From Trogon surrucura (Eukaryota > Chordata > Aves > Trogoniformes > Trogonidae), in the NCBI GenBank assembly GCA_020746105.1, contig CM036618.1, positions 115,389,308 through 115,453,307 on the forward strand: a stretch of DNA of 64,000 nt, given 5' to 3'. Of the stretch, positions 21,758 through 48,320 are shown piece after piece (within the stretch, counting starts at the first letter, position 1; each line of letters begins with the position of its first letter). Both the position numbers and the translations under genes were made by a program. The notes beneath the pieces are model-generated. The model saw only the letters and a list, made by a program, of their open reading frames with translations. It made no database searches and had not been told where the DNA came from.

Positions 21758-24700
21758 ATGGAGGAGGCGGCCCTGCAGGTTGGTGGTGCGGTGGCGAGTC
21801 TCCCGGGTCGGTGGCGAGTTCTCCCCTGCTGCAGCATCTCTTGTACCGCTTCTCACCTCTGCAGCTGCCCTGGGGTGAAGGAACTTCTTTTGAAGCATCT
21901 AATTCCACTTGCAAACAGAGGCGGCTCCTCCACACTGGCTGGAGTAAGATCTTGCTTTTGAAGCAAGATCTTACAAGAAACTTTTTTCCCCTCTCCTCCA
22001 TTCAGCGTCCACAGCGCTGTGGTTTTTTTTATTTCCCTTTCCCTAGGATCTCCTACTGGCAGCAGCGTTTGTGTCCGATGCGCAGTACAACAGAAATATT
22101 CCTTTCAAGACCTCCCCGGAGGCAGTCAGGTCAGGGGGTCTCTCAGGCTGTGGGGCGCTTGGGGTGCAATGGGAACAACCAACTGCAACCACATCAAAAA
22201 AAAAAAAAGCAAGAGCTTAAAAAAAGGCTGGGACCTCGGGTTCACCAGCTGAGTGCTGAGAAGGGCGGGTGGGATGCAAAGAACCATGTTTAAGCTGAAA
22301 TGCACACGTGGAATGGGGCTTAATGTATCTGTTGTTGAGGATAATAAGGAAAATAGAAACTATGTGCTCCGCAGACCTGCTCTGCGTCTGCCCAGAGGAG
22401 CCACTGTCATGTGGAACTTCCCACAGGAGGCTTTGTGTGTGGTTAGTGCCACTGTTCACCAGAGGTTTTGCTTCTGTATAAAAAACAGTTTACTCTGCAT
22501 CTCCATGCTTCTTTCTGGGGGTTTTTCTTATGTCTCTTGCTTCTCAAGCTGCAAGGAAAGGGTGTGAGGTAACTAATCAGACTTAGTTTGTGTGTCAGGT
22601 GGATACTTGAACTTAGCACAGGTTCGCACTCAAATTAAGAAATGAGGTGATTATATAAACAAAGCAGCTTTACCAAATCTGTATGTTGCAGTCTTAAACC
22701 GAACTGAAGAACACCTGTGTTCCACCTCCCCATGGGTTTGTGCACTGAAGCTTTATTTGTGGTGCCTCTGCCTTCTTCCTACAGGCTTTATCATCTCTAT
22801 AACCACTGGGTTTTGCGAAGAGCCACTTATTTCTTCATCTTTCTCAACCTGTCCCTTGCACTGTTTGAAGAACCTGCTGTGTATCCGCTCCCCTTCCTGG
22901 TAAGTTTTTCATGTAGAAGCAGCAATACAGCTAGTATCATGGTGCTTGGTAGAGCAAGTGAGGGTTTCGTGCTTGAAACTAGTTGTCAGAAGTGACAAGA
23001 GATAATTGATGCTGGTATTTCTGTCAGTATCTCTGATCTACTGAAATGGGGGCAAAAAAGAGGCCTAGGAGCTAGATGGAGACATGGGAGCCATCGTGGC
23101 TTGCATCAGCAGTGGCTGATGTGACTATGAGCAAGGTCATGGTGCTTTTCTGCATCTCAGAGGACAATTCTAGCTTTCTGTGTGACCCAAGTCTAGTCCT
23201 TGTGTTTGAAAGCAGAAGTGGAGTATTGCCCTTAGGACTGATTTTTCTGTAGCCTTTGTTTATTCTGCACTAGTGTGTTTGTGAGTTATGTGCTCCTTGA
23301 ATCCTAGGCAAATACAGATTTTTTGGCTTTAACCTACCTGCAGCAGGAAATTTCACAGAAGGAAGCTTGAAACTTGCTCAGTGCCAGATATGTGAGCCTG
23401 TAAAACAGCTGAGAGCAAAACCCACGGGAAAGGGGTTTTTAGGTTGACTCTGCATGTGTTTTCTTTGCCTATACCCTGGCCTGAACATCCTCATCTGTGC
23501 AAAGAAGGCTCGTGCTCCTCTTGATTGTCCTGACTCGGGCCCCTCCTCTTTCTGCAGGTTACTTCTTTGGTTGAGGTGTTGTGCCTTCTGGTGTTCTTTG
23601 GCCGACTGACACACTTTGCAAAAGTCACCCTTTGCAGTGTATTCTGGAAGGATACCAAGAACATCTGCATCATGGTTGCAATCCTGGTGAGTTAGATCTA
23701 GGGGAGCCTCCAAGATTGAAGTGGCTGATGCAGAAGTGACTTTTTCTTCCTGTTGCTTTCCTGGTAACATAGGCCTGATATGCAAGGGCTCAACAAGACC
23801 TGTGACCAAATCAGCCTTTTCTCACAAACCTGTTGTGTGTGTCTTTGTCTTGTATCAGCTAACCCTATTGCCTTTACCATATAGACATGTTTCCAACATT
23901 GCTTCTGGAAACTTTCTTTCTTCTACAGTTATCCCTAACAGACTTGGCAATATACGGGGTCCTCAGGATGTACAACGTGAGGAGCGTTCGATGGTCAAGA
24001 ATTGTGAGGCCCATCTTCCTGATCAACTTTGCAGAGAGTCGCCAGGTAAGGAGGAGGTCTGGTGGGAATGTAACCCTGGTGTGGATCTTATTTGTTGGGC
24101 ACACTTGGGGCTGGAACTAGATCTTCACACCAAATATGGTGCTGTGATGATTTAGGGAAGACCATGCACAACAAAAGGATGAGACTGAATGGAGGAGAGG
24201 GGAAAAAAGTTTCTTGTAAGATCTTACTCCAGCCAGTGTGGAGGAGCAGCCTCTGTTTGCAAGTGGAATTAGATGCTCTCCTCAGGAGATGTGAAAATGA
24301 CCAGCCCTGCAGACAAGAAAACTGTTTCTCCCTGGGTGAGAGGACAGGTTACTTATTTCTGGAATTCTAGGCAAACAAGCACAAGGGTCATGCTGTTCTC
24401 AGAAACTGAACTTGTAGTCCAGGTGGGTGATTTGGACTCCGATTACTCTTGTCACGGGGGAGATCTTTGCCCTGCTGCCCAAGACTGTTCTGGTCCCGAC
24501 TTAAAAATGAATAAACCATTGTGGTGTAGAGGCCTAGGGGAGGGAGCAGTTGAGCTCACAGGCTCGGAGCATGTGTTTTGTGGCCTGGAGCGATGGGCTT
24601 CTATCCTTGACCCTTTGCTAGCTGAGTTCATGATGGTATGTAGATAATAGGATCTCTCCTTCTAGCATCTCTGGGGAATGAGGAGGAAAGGCCTGGTATT

Positions 24701-27700
24701 CCTGCATAAGTTTTAGCAGAGCACAGCTGGCACATTGGATCAGAATTTCTCCTGCTGGATGGCAGAAAAGTACCTGTGTCCCACTTTGCTTGCCTGTCCC
24801 TGTGTAGTGTTTGATCTTGACTGGGTAGTGAGGGGGGAAAACTGGTATCACCTTGCCTCTAACCACTTCCCTTCTCCCTGGCAGATTCGGAGAGCCTTCC
24901 GCAGCATTCGCAACACACTGCCAGAGATCACCTATGTCTTCTTGCTCTTCATGTTTAGCCTTCTCATGTTCTCCCTCATGGCCTTGAAACTGTTTGGTGA
25001 GAGGTGTGAATACTTATTTTGCTCAGAGCTGGGTGGGAAGAATGTGTGTGTGTGATACTTTTGGGCGGGAGGAGATCAGGAAACTCCAAACCATTACTAG
25101 TGCACACAAGCACAGCTGATATGTGCAGTTCCTGTGGTCAAACATGCAATATCTCTGCTTAACTTGAGCTTGTCCTTTTTTTCTCCTAGGAATCTCCAGA
25201 CAGCAGAAGGCTTGCCGTATTTCAGAAACTACCTAGAAATTGTGTTTGACCTCTATGTACTGGTGACAACAGCGAACAGCCCAGATGTCATGTACGTATG
25301 CTGAGCTTGCAGTCTTTGTTGTGAATGCTCGTGTCCTGCTCCTAGTGGCAGGATCTTGGGTTAGAACAATACTGTGTTTTGCACAATCAAGTACTGCAGG
25401 GTGGCGACAGGGCTTTTAATTTTCCAGCCTGCACGGGTTTCATGAATTCTCAGCCGTGTGTTTTATAAACATCTCTGAACCAGAATCTGAGACTTAGAAA
25501 ATCCTATTCTCCAAATGACCCAGGCACTGATGAAGGCTTAAACTCGAGGGACAAACACATGCTTTTTAAGACCCTTTCCTGAAAAGAAAGTGTGTGCTCT
25601 AGTGATCAGATGTCTTTTTTGGTCATAATATTTGCAGGGCTTTCTATGCAGGCTTTTTTTAAAATTTGCACAACTGTTAAACTTACTTTCCATCCTCATT
25701 TCTTCTAACCAGATGTCTTATTTGCCTGTTTGCCTAGCAAGTAGCAATCTCTCTCCTTCTCTAGGATGCCGGCATTTGACTTCAGCTCATGGTATGCCCT
25801 GTTCTTCATTGCCTTCGTCATCATCAACACTTACATCTTCATGTCTCTCTTCCTGGCTGTTGTGTACAACAACTACAAAAAGCACCTGAAGGTAATGTGA
25901 GCGGTGACTGCCTGCTGTTCCATTGAACCTTGTGAGGAAATATCTGGCTTTCCCCTGGAAAACTGCTGCTTCTGGCAAGTGTGCAGGGGGTACAACTTCT
26001 TGCCTTTGCTCTGCAAGTAACAAGCACTGGTTCACCTTTCCTATTGTGGGCATTGCTGCAAGTTCTGCTTTCAGCATTTAACAGTGAAATATTCGGTGGT
26101 GCTGTGGACCCAAGAAGTTTTGACAGATAGAAAGCGCATGTCTCTGCGTTATTGCTGTTAGAGGCTTAGTCCTATTCTCAGTTGGCTGTAAGTGCACAGC
26201 ACCCTGTTTTGCCACTGCATGTGCTCTTAAAGCAAAGGAAGTATAAAGGAGATCTTGGTAAATCTGAGTAGGTGCGGTTTGGTATTTGTGATCAAAGGGT
26301 GAGCTAGAAATTCCTGGCTGCTCCCATGAGGGGATTGGCTGTGTCTCAGTAAGCAGGCTGCTAGGTCTTCTTAGAGGCTGGTCTCCCAAGTATATATATT
26401 CCTTAGCCTCCTTGTAATCATGTGCAGAAGAGGATCTCCACCCCTGATCTCAGCAATATTTACTTGTGGAGGGGAAGCATGTGTGGACACATCCTCTTTG
26501 CTTCTGTGTCCTGTGGGCATTGGATCCCGTGATCTTTGTCATCTCCTTCCTGTTAGATGCTATCCTTTGTATTTTGTTCCGTTTTTTCAGTGCACCTCCC
26601 AGAGCAAGCACTCTGATCCTTCCAGAGAGCTGTGTAGAGGGCCCATGGTTGCCTGTTAGATAGCAGTGCTCGTCACCCCCACTGACCATGCTGTACTTTG
26701 TGTCTATTATTTCTTCACATGTGTTGTTGTTCTTGCATCTCTGTGCCATGAAAATAAGATATTTAAAAAAAAAGAGGGATAAGGTTGAATGAAGCTGCCT
26801 GAATCACGATAATTTCTCTAGAACGAGATCCGTAAGCTTGCTTACATGAAGCACCGCAAGATGATAGAGGCCTTCAACCTCCTGAAGGAAGAGGAAGGTG
26901 CACAGTTTGTGGTTAGAGAAGCCCGGTGGAAGCAGCTTGTCAAGCTGGTGGCTCCTGATATCAGCAACTCCCACCGAGAGCTGCTGCTTCGCATCTCGGA
27001 TGATGAGCAGAAGGGTTTCATAGGTGAGCAGTGGGACACTGCTGTGCTCAGGGGATCGGGGAGGAGCCTGGGGTCAGGAACCTGATGTTTCAAGGACTTT
27101 GGCATTGGGACTTGTGGTCTGTAGTGGACTCCAAGGGACTCCAGGCCCCTCCTGCTGCTTCCCTTCAGATGGCTTAGGTCCTGAAAGGTTGTTCTTTCTG
27201 CCTATGCTGTAGCCTGTGTCATGTCTGCTGTGGGCAGCTCTTCATGGCCATTTGATACCTGGCCAAGCTCACCATGGAGAATGGGACCTCTTGTTCTCAG
27301 GACAGGACAAGGAAAGCCTCCATTGTTATCAGATTTCTCCAAGCAATGTGGCTGCCCACACAGTCCTCCGGAGCATCTCGCTCTGCTCCTACTGGTCTCC
27401 TCATGCTAGATTGTGCCCATCCTGATCGTTAAAGGTTTCTGTAGGTTGTTGGCCAATGGCTTGAGCCAGTCCTTCAGGAGTGGGGCAGAGAAGCTGTCTG
27501 AGGACTGAGTTGAGTCAGTTCTGTGGTGGATACCACTTGGCCATGTGCTTTGCCTGCTGCAGAGAACAGAGTTTGAGTCCAAACTGCTACAACTTGTGTG
27601 CACTGAGGTTTGCATTTGCCAGACACTGTCTTCTGTTTTAATGACAGCAGACTGATGTGTAGTGCTCTCCCCTACTGCAGACAAAAAGTCCTTTGTACAA

Positions 27701-30700
27701 CTGGCAGACCTCCTCAACATTCAGGTGATTACCATGAAAATACGAAGCCATCCCCTGGGGCAGTGGATGCCTCGTGTCTACAGGTCTGTGGTGAGCTGTT
27801 TCCTGCGCAGCATGGTTCGGCACAGGTAAACCTCTGCTGGTGGAGTAAGCAGTTCTTCACATTCGAAGGGCTACAGGCTCACGTTAGAAGGGCTCGTCTG
27901 GGTGTCGGGCTGGAAAGTGTTCTGGTTTTATGTGTTCTGTGGACCAACTTTGCTCTTAGCCTACCTTCAGTGGTGTGGTAGGTTGTTGTAGGCTTGGTTG
28001 TTGGTGAGTCCATACCTCTTCCAGTCCTGCTTGTTCAGATCTTGTCTAGGTGTTGAGTGTTAATAGCTTTTACTGAAAGCAACAAGTGCCTTATGGCCTG
28101 CCTTGAAGGACCAGAGTAAATGCTTCACTTAAAGGTGATATCACCTCAGCAGTGTGTGCTGCAAAGCTGCATTGTGCTGTTTCACCAGCTTTTGCCAAGT
28201 TAGTATTATAAGCTACTAGTACTCTGTTTCACATCTGAGCCTTCCCAGCCATGGCAAAATCTCAGTGATTGGAAGGAACATCTAGAGGTGGTCTAGTGTA
28301 ACCCCCTCAGCTAGAGTAGGCTACTCTAGGGTACGTCCACTTGGGCTTTGAGTATCTGCAAGGGTGGAGACTCCATAACCTCTCTGCAACCTGTTTCAGT
28401 GTTTAAGCACCCTTGGTTTAAATAAGGTAAAAAATAATTTTAAAGCTTTTTTTGGGTTTAAATGGAAAAGTCCTATATTTCAACTTGTGCCCCTTGCCTC
28501 TCGTGCTTTCACTGGATACTACTGAGAAGAATCTGGCTCCACCTTGTCTACACCTTCCCACCAGGTATTTATCCATACAACTTGAGATCCCTCTGACTGT
28601 TCTCCCTGTCAGGCTGAACAATCCCAGCTCTGTCAGCACGTAATGTGTCAGGTTATCCCATCCTCTAGTTGTTATTATGACCCTTTGCCGCACTTGCTGT
28701 AGTATGTTCATGTCTTTTCAGTACTGAGGAGCCCAGCTGTGGACACAGCCTCCAAATGTGGCCTCACCAGTACTGAGTAGATGACGAAAAAAAAATGCTT
28801 CCCTGGAGCTGTTCCCGGCACTTTTCCCCATGTAGCTGTGGATGCTGTTGGTTTTCTTTGCCACCAGGGTGCATTGTGGGCTCGTGGTCAACTTGTCAAC
28901 AAGAACCAACGCCCAGATCCTCTGCAGCGCTGCTTTTGAAGCGCTTGACCCCCAGCCTGTGCTCGTGCCTGAGGTTATTCCTCCCTAAGAGCAGGACTTT
29001 ATATTTCCCTTTGAACATGGTGAAATTTCTCTCTGCCCACTTCCCAGTTTGTCCAGGTCCCTCTGACTCCATCAAACTCATCTGGTGCACCGGCCACCCC
29101 TACCAGTTCTGTTTAGTCTTCTGTTTTTACTGGTCCAGTCTTTCTGATGGAAGAATGGTGCTTGACTGGTTGGAAATAGTTGCAGTCAGCCTCTGGAGTT
29201 TGTTTAATACTGAGAGCATTGGCAGTGGTGTACCTTGAAGGCATGTCTTCTGCTTTGTGTTGGACTTTGAGAGTAAAGCTAAACTCTGCAGTATCTTTCC
29301 TAAACTCGCAGGTTTGGGGAGAACTGATGGGTAAAGACGATTTCTTAAATGGCAATGTTTTGAAGAGGAGGCAAAGAGCTTGTGAAATAACTGTGTAACT
29401 TACATCTTCTTGGGAGTGGCAAACTGATTTCTCTTTTAATTCCTGCAGGGGATTTGTCTGGACTTACGATGTGATCATTCTAATAAATGCTATCTTCATT
29501 GCTCTGGATGAGGAAACCCCTTACATTTCTTACGCGGAGTGGGTCTTCCTTGCTTTGTATATAATCGAGATCCTCCTGAAAGTGTACACTTATGAACCAA
29601 GGGCATTCTTTGGCAAAAACCAGTTTTGGAACTGGTGAGTGGAACAAATGTTTGTGTTAAAGGTGGTGTGAAGCGCGAGATCTTTGTGTTCAGCTCTGGA
29701 CACTTTCAGTGCCTGAGGAGAGGCAGGCTGCTTAACTCATGTGTCGGGGGTAATTGAAATGATTGTATGCATCAGAGGATGTTGTGCTCTTGCCTGGCCT
29801 GACCTGGCTCTGGCAGAGACTATTGTTTTCTGCCCCATGCTGCTATCTCAATCCAAAGTGACTCTGCCACGTGTGAAGAGATCACTACTTGTTTAAATGT
29901 TGCGTGGCAGCTTAAGTGCCTGTTCTCTGCCAGCAAATCTAATGGCACTGCCTTCCCTCATGCTAGGTTTGATACCCTCATCATCTTTGCTGCCCTGACT
30001 GCAACGATACTCAACACCACCCTGAAATCGAGTAAGTGCAGCTCGCACAGTCTGCATGCCTCTGGGAAATTTGGTGGTCTTGAGTCATCTTTTGCTATCA
30101 CCTTGGGCTTGGGAGGCTTTTTGACAAGACAGTGAATTTGCTATGGGATTTCTAAGAACTCACTCAGTCTTTCTTATAGCTACCTGTCATTACTAGTGTT
30201 AGGAAGGACGTAATCCTAACAAATGCAAGAACCTGTTTTATGCTTCCCTGCTTATTTTTCATAACAAAAATCTTTTTTGCCTTTCTCAGCCACAAAGTAC
30301 AACAGCCAACAGATCCTGGACATTGTTTTCATCTTGAGGGTCCTCAGGCTAATAAGGATTGTTGACAGCATTCAAAGGTAATCAAGGGAATGGGATAGGG
30401 GTGTGGTTTTGGGGGCAAGATGTGTCAGAGGCTGGCTGAGATAGTGCCTCGAGTTGCTCTGCATGGCTACTTTGGACTGACCATGGCCACTAAAAAAAGC
30501 ATCCCAAGGCCTTGTCCCAGTGTGCTTGCAATAAACTCAGTTGCTGCAGCTCCTCTGGAGACTTACTTACAGATAAGGATATGTGGGGAGCGCACGCTGG
30601 GTGGGATGTGATAAGTATGGGATTTAAAAGAGCCTCCCTACAGTAGGTGTTGTCATGAATCATTCATTTGCTATAGGTTCCGGGTCATCATGAACACACT

Positions 30701-33294
30701 GATAAACATTGTACCAACAATGCTGACGTTTGGTGGGCTGACTCTGGTAAGAAATCCTGGTATCTTAGCTCAAAGCACTCCAGTTTTACAGGAATGTGTC
30801 CTAAGTCTCACGCTCATGCTGTTCCCGAGAGGATAAATGCAAATCTCTGGATGGTGGGCCTTTGAAACTGTAAGTGTCCATTTGATTCTTGGTTATTGCA
30901 CATGTAAATGTGTGCAAAGGGGTTGGGTTCCTGCCAGTTGCCAAGTCAGGAGATTCTCCTTTGTGCCACAGAACAGTGAGGATGTTCTGTGCAGTCTGGG
31001 CTTCACACTGTAAGGAATCAAAGTATAGTTTGGGCTAGAAGCTGAATGAGAAACTTGTTTCTCAAGTAGCTTCTACTGTGATTTGCGACTACTTCATTTC
31101 CGTGTATTTGGGCTGTAGTTGACTTACTATTCTTGCATGGTAAATGTTCTTGAGAGGCTTGAGTCTCTTGAACTCTGTGCTGCCCCTCATAAAGTCCCTG
31201 CTGGAACTTGCCATAGAGCTTGCTGCTCACTGGAGAAGCGGGCAATGGGATTTCTCTTCCCAGGTTGTGTACTGTGTATTTGCTACCATTGGCATGGAGT
31301 TATTCCATGGGAAAATCCAGTTCTTCCCTGCAAACTCAAATGCTCCTCACGCCCTGGAATGTGGAAACCCAGCCCTCAAGGATTCTCTGTTTGCCCGTGG
31401 AAAATACTGTAAGAACAACTTCAACAACTTTGCGTCGTCCTTCATCGTCTTGATGGAGCTGACTGTAGTCAACCAGTGGCATGATATCCTTTGTGGTGGA
31501 AAGTAACAACTAGAATTTGGGCATCCAGGCTCTTCTCCGACTCTACTCTTCCCATTTATTGCACACACCCATGCGCACAGTGCAGGACTGCAAAGAGATG
31601 GCCCCTGCAGAGGCCTTTGTTCAGAAGGTAGTTGTTGGGCAGTATTGCCTGGTTCCCTCCTTAGCACTAATTCTACATGAAGATGTTCTCCTTTAGCAGC
31701 CTTGCCCTTAACTCTGGTTATACTTTTTGCTAATGGCTTTGCCAACGTGACGGTTCAGCCTGCAAAGCTGTATTTCATTGCCTTCCACATCGTGATGGTG
31801 ATCATCATTGTCAAGTAAGCTTCGGTTCACTCTCATCCACTCTGCCATGGCGCTGCTGATGGTCCCAGGACCACACACGGTGTCATAGGAGAATCTTCTG
31901 CATCTAGTCTTATCTCCCCTGAACGATGCCCTCACTTGGAGAGGGGATCAAGGAGGGGATGGAGCACTGGGAATACCGAGACAGTAGTTGACGCCCAAAA
32001 GTGGGGGGGGATGCCAGTAAGGAAGTGCTGCTGTGTAATTCTGCTCATCCTTTCTTTCAGTATCTTCGTGTCTTTCATTTTGGAAGCTTTCTTTGTGGAG
32101 TACTCCCTAGAGAAGAGTGAAGTAGAAACAGCCATTGAACAGAAAATCCAAGAGCTGGGAATGGGAGTTCAAGAGTAAGCTGCCCTCCAAAGGATAGTGC
32201 TGAATGTGGCTGGCATGGCACAGCCACTAAGGGCTGTGGGACTGGAGGAAGAAGCCACCCTGTGCCCTGAGATGTGAGCTGAGACTCCTCTTCCTTGTTG
32301 ATGGAAAGTTCTTACTGTCTGTCATGTCCTTCTTCTTTAGGGATGAGCTCCAGGATGAACAGCTCCTTGATAATATGGAGAATGATGAGCAGGACCTCAA
32401 TGAGGAAGGTGGAACAAAGCCACAGTCTAAAGGGTTAATGTTTAAAATCGCCTCCAAACGTAAGTGCCGCCCTATGGTGTGCCCAGTTTGAGAGGCCAAG
32501 GCTCTGAACTGTCCCTGGTGGTAGCCCCCCTCTCTCTGGGGAAGCTCCCAAGCACTTCTGCTTCCTTTGGGCTATAAAAGCAACTAAAACCCAGCTGGAG
32601 ATTCTGAGAGAACTGTGGATGTTCTAATGTTTGCTGTTTTTACTTCTGTAGCAGCATCTTTTCCTCTCTTCTACCTCGGCCCTTCTGTACCATGCCTGTG
32701 CTCATTAGCCAGTCTATCAAGACAGTGCTTCGGTGGTTGAGGTTCTGCTGTCGCCAAGAAATCCGTTTTTTCTCCTTCCTATATGCACTTTACATTCCTC
32801 CTGGCTTGGATCACAGGGTGACTATATGCTTTTTTGCTCTAGCTTAATGATGACTTTTTTCTTCTGGCTTTCTTGCTGTACCTTAGTTCCCCAAGCTCAT
32901 GCTTCTTGGTGTGGCAGCTGCTTGAGGTCACCAAGGACGCATGTGAATTGAAATGCTTAAAATAATGGCTTTTATCCTTTACAAGCTTTCTCAGCACTTA
33001 AAATGGGGTGTAAGAGGGAACATCATTTGGGGTATTTTTCTTGCCTATTTAATGTAAAATACGAAGAGAAGAGCTGCCTTAAGATAGCCACTACTGAACT
33101 TCAGGACTGGATGCTTACAGTGACTTTTTTTTGTTTGGCCACCTGCAGGGTACAGGACTGTTGATGCTCTGCTCCAGCGTATGTTTGAGGCAGAGATACC
33201 CCTTGAGGATGAAGGCCCTTCATTTGAAGAGATCTTAAACCTGTCTGTGACTGCCACTGTACCCACTAATTTGACTTCAGAGAGTGCAGCGTAA
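21758..33294 (+). CDS. TPCN3: Two-pore channel 3, 19 coding exons, 752 aa
   Basis: Exons: 21758-21778, 22047-22129, 22785-22899, 23558-23686, 23929-24045, 24885-25003, 25190-25291, 25765-25891, 26822-27023, 27681-27825, 29449-29634, 29967-30031, 30290-30377, 30677-30746, 31264-31483, 31724-31814, 32061-32174, 32341-32459, 33149-33294. All phases join and total 2259 nt without internal stop. The product is a cation channel of the voltage-gated superfamily with two six-helix repeats, working as a dimer; TPC3 is a voltage-gated, Na-conducting member on plasma or endosomal membranes. Visible: repeat I S4 and basic S4–S5 linker (residues ~117–165), filter I VTTANSPDV (220–228), repeat II S4 RVLRLIRIVDSIQR with Arg 487/490/493, filter II TVVNQWH (590–596), acidic C-terminus. 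Exon 6 uses the donor at 25004, since the earlier GT at 24997 would force a stop. TPC3 rather than TPC1/TPC2 is inferred from sequence feel and locus. Confidence 0.93.
21895..22005 (+). repeat. Inverted-repeat arm A in TPCN3 intron 1
   Basis: Matches the reverse complement of 24185–24276 almost perfectly, from GCATCTAATTCCACTTGC to CTCTCCTCCATTCAG. Arm A carries 19 extra bases that create a perfect 13-bp palindrome with a 3-nt loop (21945–21957 paired with 21961–21973). Confidence 0.85.
24185..24276 (-). repeat. Inverted-repeat arm B in TPCN3 intron 5
   Basis: Reverse-oriented partner of 21895–22005, about 2.2 kb away, lacking the 19-bp palindromic insert. Together the arms bracket TPCN3 exons 2–5. 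Confidence 0.85.
28250..29100 (-). mobile_element. Old CR1 fragment in TPCN3 intron 10
   Basis: Diverged CR1 on the minus strand. Its 3' side is near 28250 (GATTGGAAGGAACATCTAGA, TAACCCCCTCAGC) and it continues through C-terminal ORF2 text (LTELGLFSLTGR; STRGKGHKLKYRTF; YKVLLLGRNN) to about 29100. No octamer tail remains and the reading frame is heavily broken, so it is much older than the satellite copies. Confidence 0.75.
31484..31723 (+). other. TPCN3: U12-type AT–AC intron of TPCN3
   Basis: The exon ends ...CAG TGG CAT G, and the intron starts with ATATCCTTT, the exact minor-spliceosome 5' consensus. It ends GCCCTTAAC (31704–31712, U12 branch-site consensus) then TCTGGTTATAC, with the AC at 31722–31723 about 12 nt from the branch A. 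Only this boundary restores phase: G + TT gives Val and the frame continues FANGFANVTVQPAKLYF. No GT–AG pair in the region keeps the frame. Confidence 0.9.
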
Positions 33295-33670
33295 CGGCAG
33301 TAACCCATGGTAGTTGCCGAGGAGGAGCTCATTCTCAGCTGCCTGGGTCTCAAGTGCATTCCCTGGCTGGCTCGTGTGTGGTGGCCAGATCACGCAGTGG
33401 AAGGGGTAGCCAATGCCAGGAACAGCTTTGTCATGTAGAGGAGCTTTATTTCATGTAAAACCTCATATAAGCATTGAAACTGTGGAACTACCCTCACCGG
33501 GGGGGGAAAGAGGGAGGGAGAGTTGGTGTATCTGACTGTGCCTGTCAAGTAATGGTGTTGTATTCAGTATGTTGTGAAATACCTACTTCTTGTAACTGGA
33601 ATTGTGTATTACAGCACTTTTATATGTGTATACAGACCAATGTAAGCTGTAGTGAACAGCTCTTCAGTAC

Positions 33671-33676
33671 ATTAAA
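33671..33676 (+). terminator. TPCN3: TPCN3 poly(A) signal
   Basis: ATTAAA, 377 bp after the stop codon, with a following A-rich and then G/GT-rich stretch (33715–33740). This leaves only about 335 bp to the BUB1 start codon, so the two transcription units are very close in tandem. Confidence 0.55.
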
Positions 33677-33879
33677 TTCAGCAGTCTGAAAAAATTACCT
33701 ATTATCCCAGAGCTTAATGAGGGGAGGGGGGTGGTTCTGCTGTGTCGCATCCCTACTCCCCGAACAAAATCCTGAAAATTAAGGCGGGACAGAGGGAGGC
33801 CGGGTCCTGGCGTGTGTTTGCACGTGCAGAGAGAAGCAGGCCTTTGCCTGCCCCAGACCCCAATTCATTACTTTATATA

Positions 33880-34010
33880 TAGCTTTTTCTTGCCCGCGGC
33901 CCCGCGGGGAAGGCGTGCGCAGCTCCTGCCGCGGACGGGATTGGCGGAGCGGGGACGGCGGCGCGCCTGCGCGCGGGGTTTGAATCGGCGGCCGTTGGGG
34001 TGGGCGGGTC
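33880..34010 (+). promoter_or_regulatory. BUB1: BUB1 promoter: CpG island with CCAAT box and CHR element
   Basis: GC-rich, TATA-less. An inverted CCAAT box (ATTGG, 33940–33944; NF-Y) lies 35 bp upstream of TTTGAA (33979–33984), the cell-cycle genes homology region (CHR), which has GCGCGGGG just before it (CDE-like). CHR plus CCAAT is the established architecture of late cell-cycle genes controlled by DREAM and B-MYB–MuvB, which fits G2/M expression of BUB1. The island continues into intron 1 to about 34370. Confidence 0.65.
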
Positions 34011-48239
<14,229 letters not shown>

Positions 48240-48314
48240 ACATTTCCTTTGCACAGTTACTGAGGACTGGCATTTTATTGATGTGAAGTCTTTTTTGTAA
48301 TACCTTGTTCTAAA

Positions 48315-48320
48315 AATAAA
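48315..48320 (+). terminator. BUB1: BUB1 poly(A) signal
   Basis: AATAAA 76 bp after the stop codon, followed by a T-rich/GT region; a compact 3' UTR. Confidence 0.65.

Noticed and set aside
21245-21961. 238-codon plus-strand ORF antisense to MTLN
   Set aside because: CpG-island composition gives open frames on both strands; it overlaps MTLN and the TPCN3 splice donor and has no recognisable domain.
24885-24996. TPCN3 exon 6 ending at the first GT (24997)
   Set aside because: Joining it to the next exon gives an in-frame stop before the first pore filter; the donor at 25004 keeps the frame and yields KLFGERNLQTAEG.
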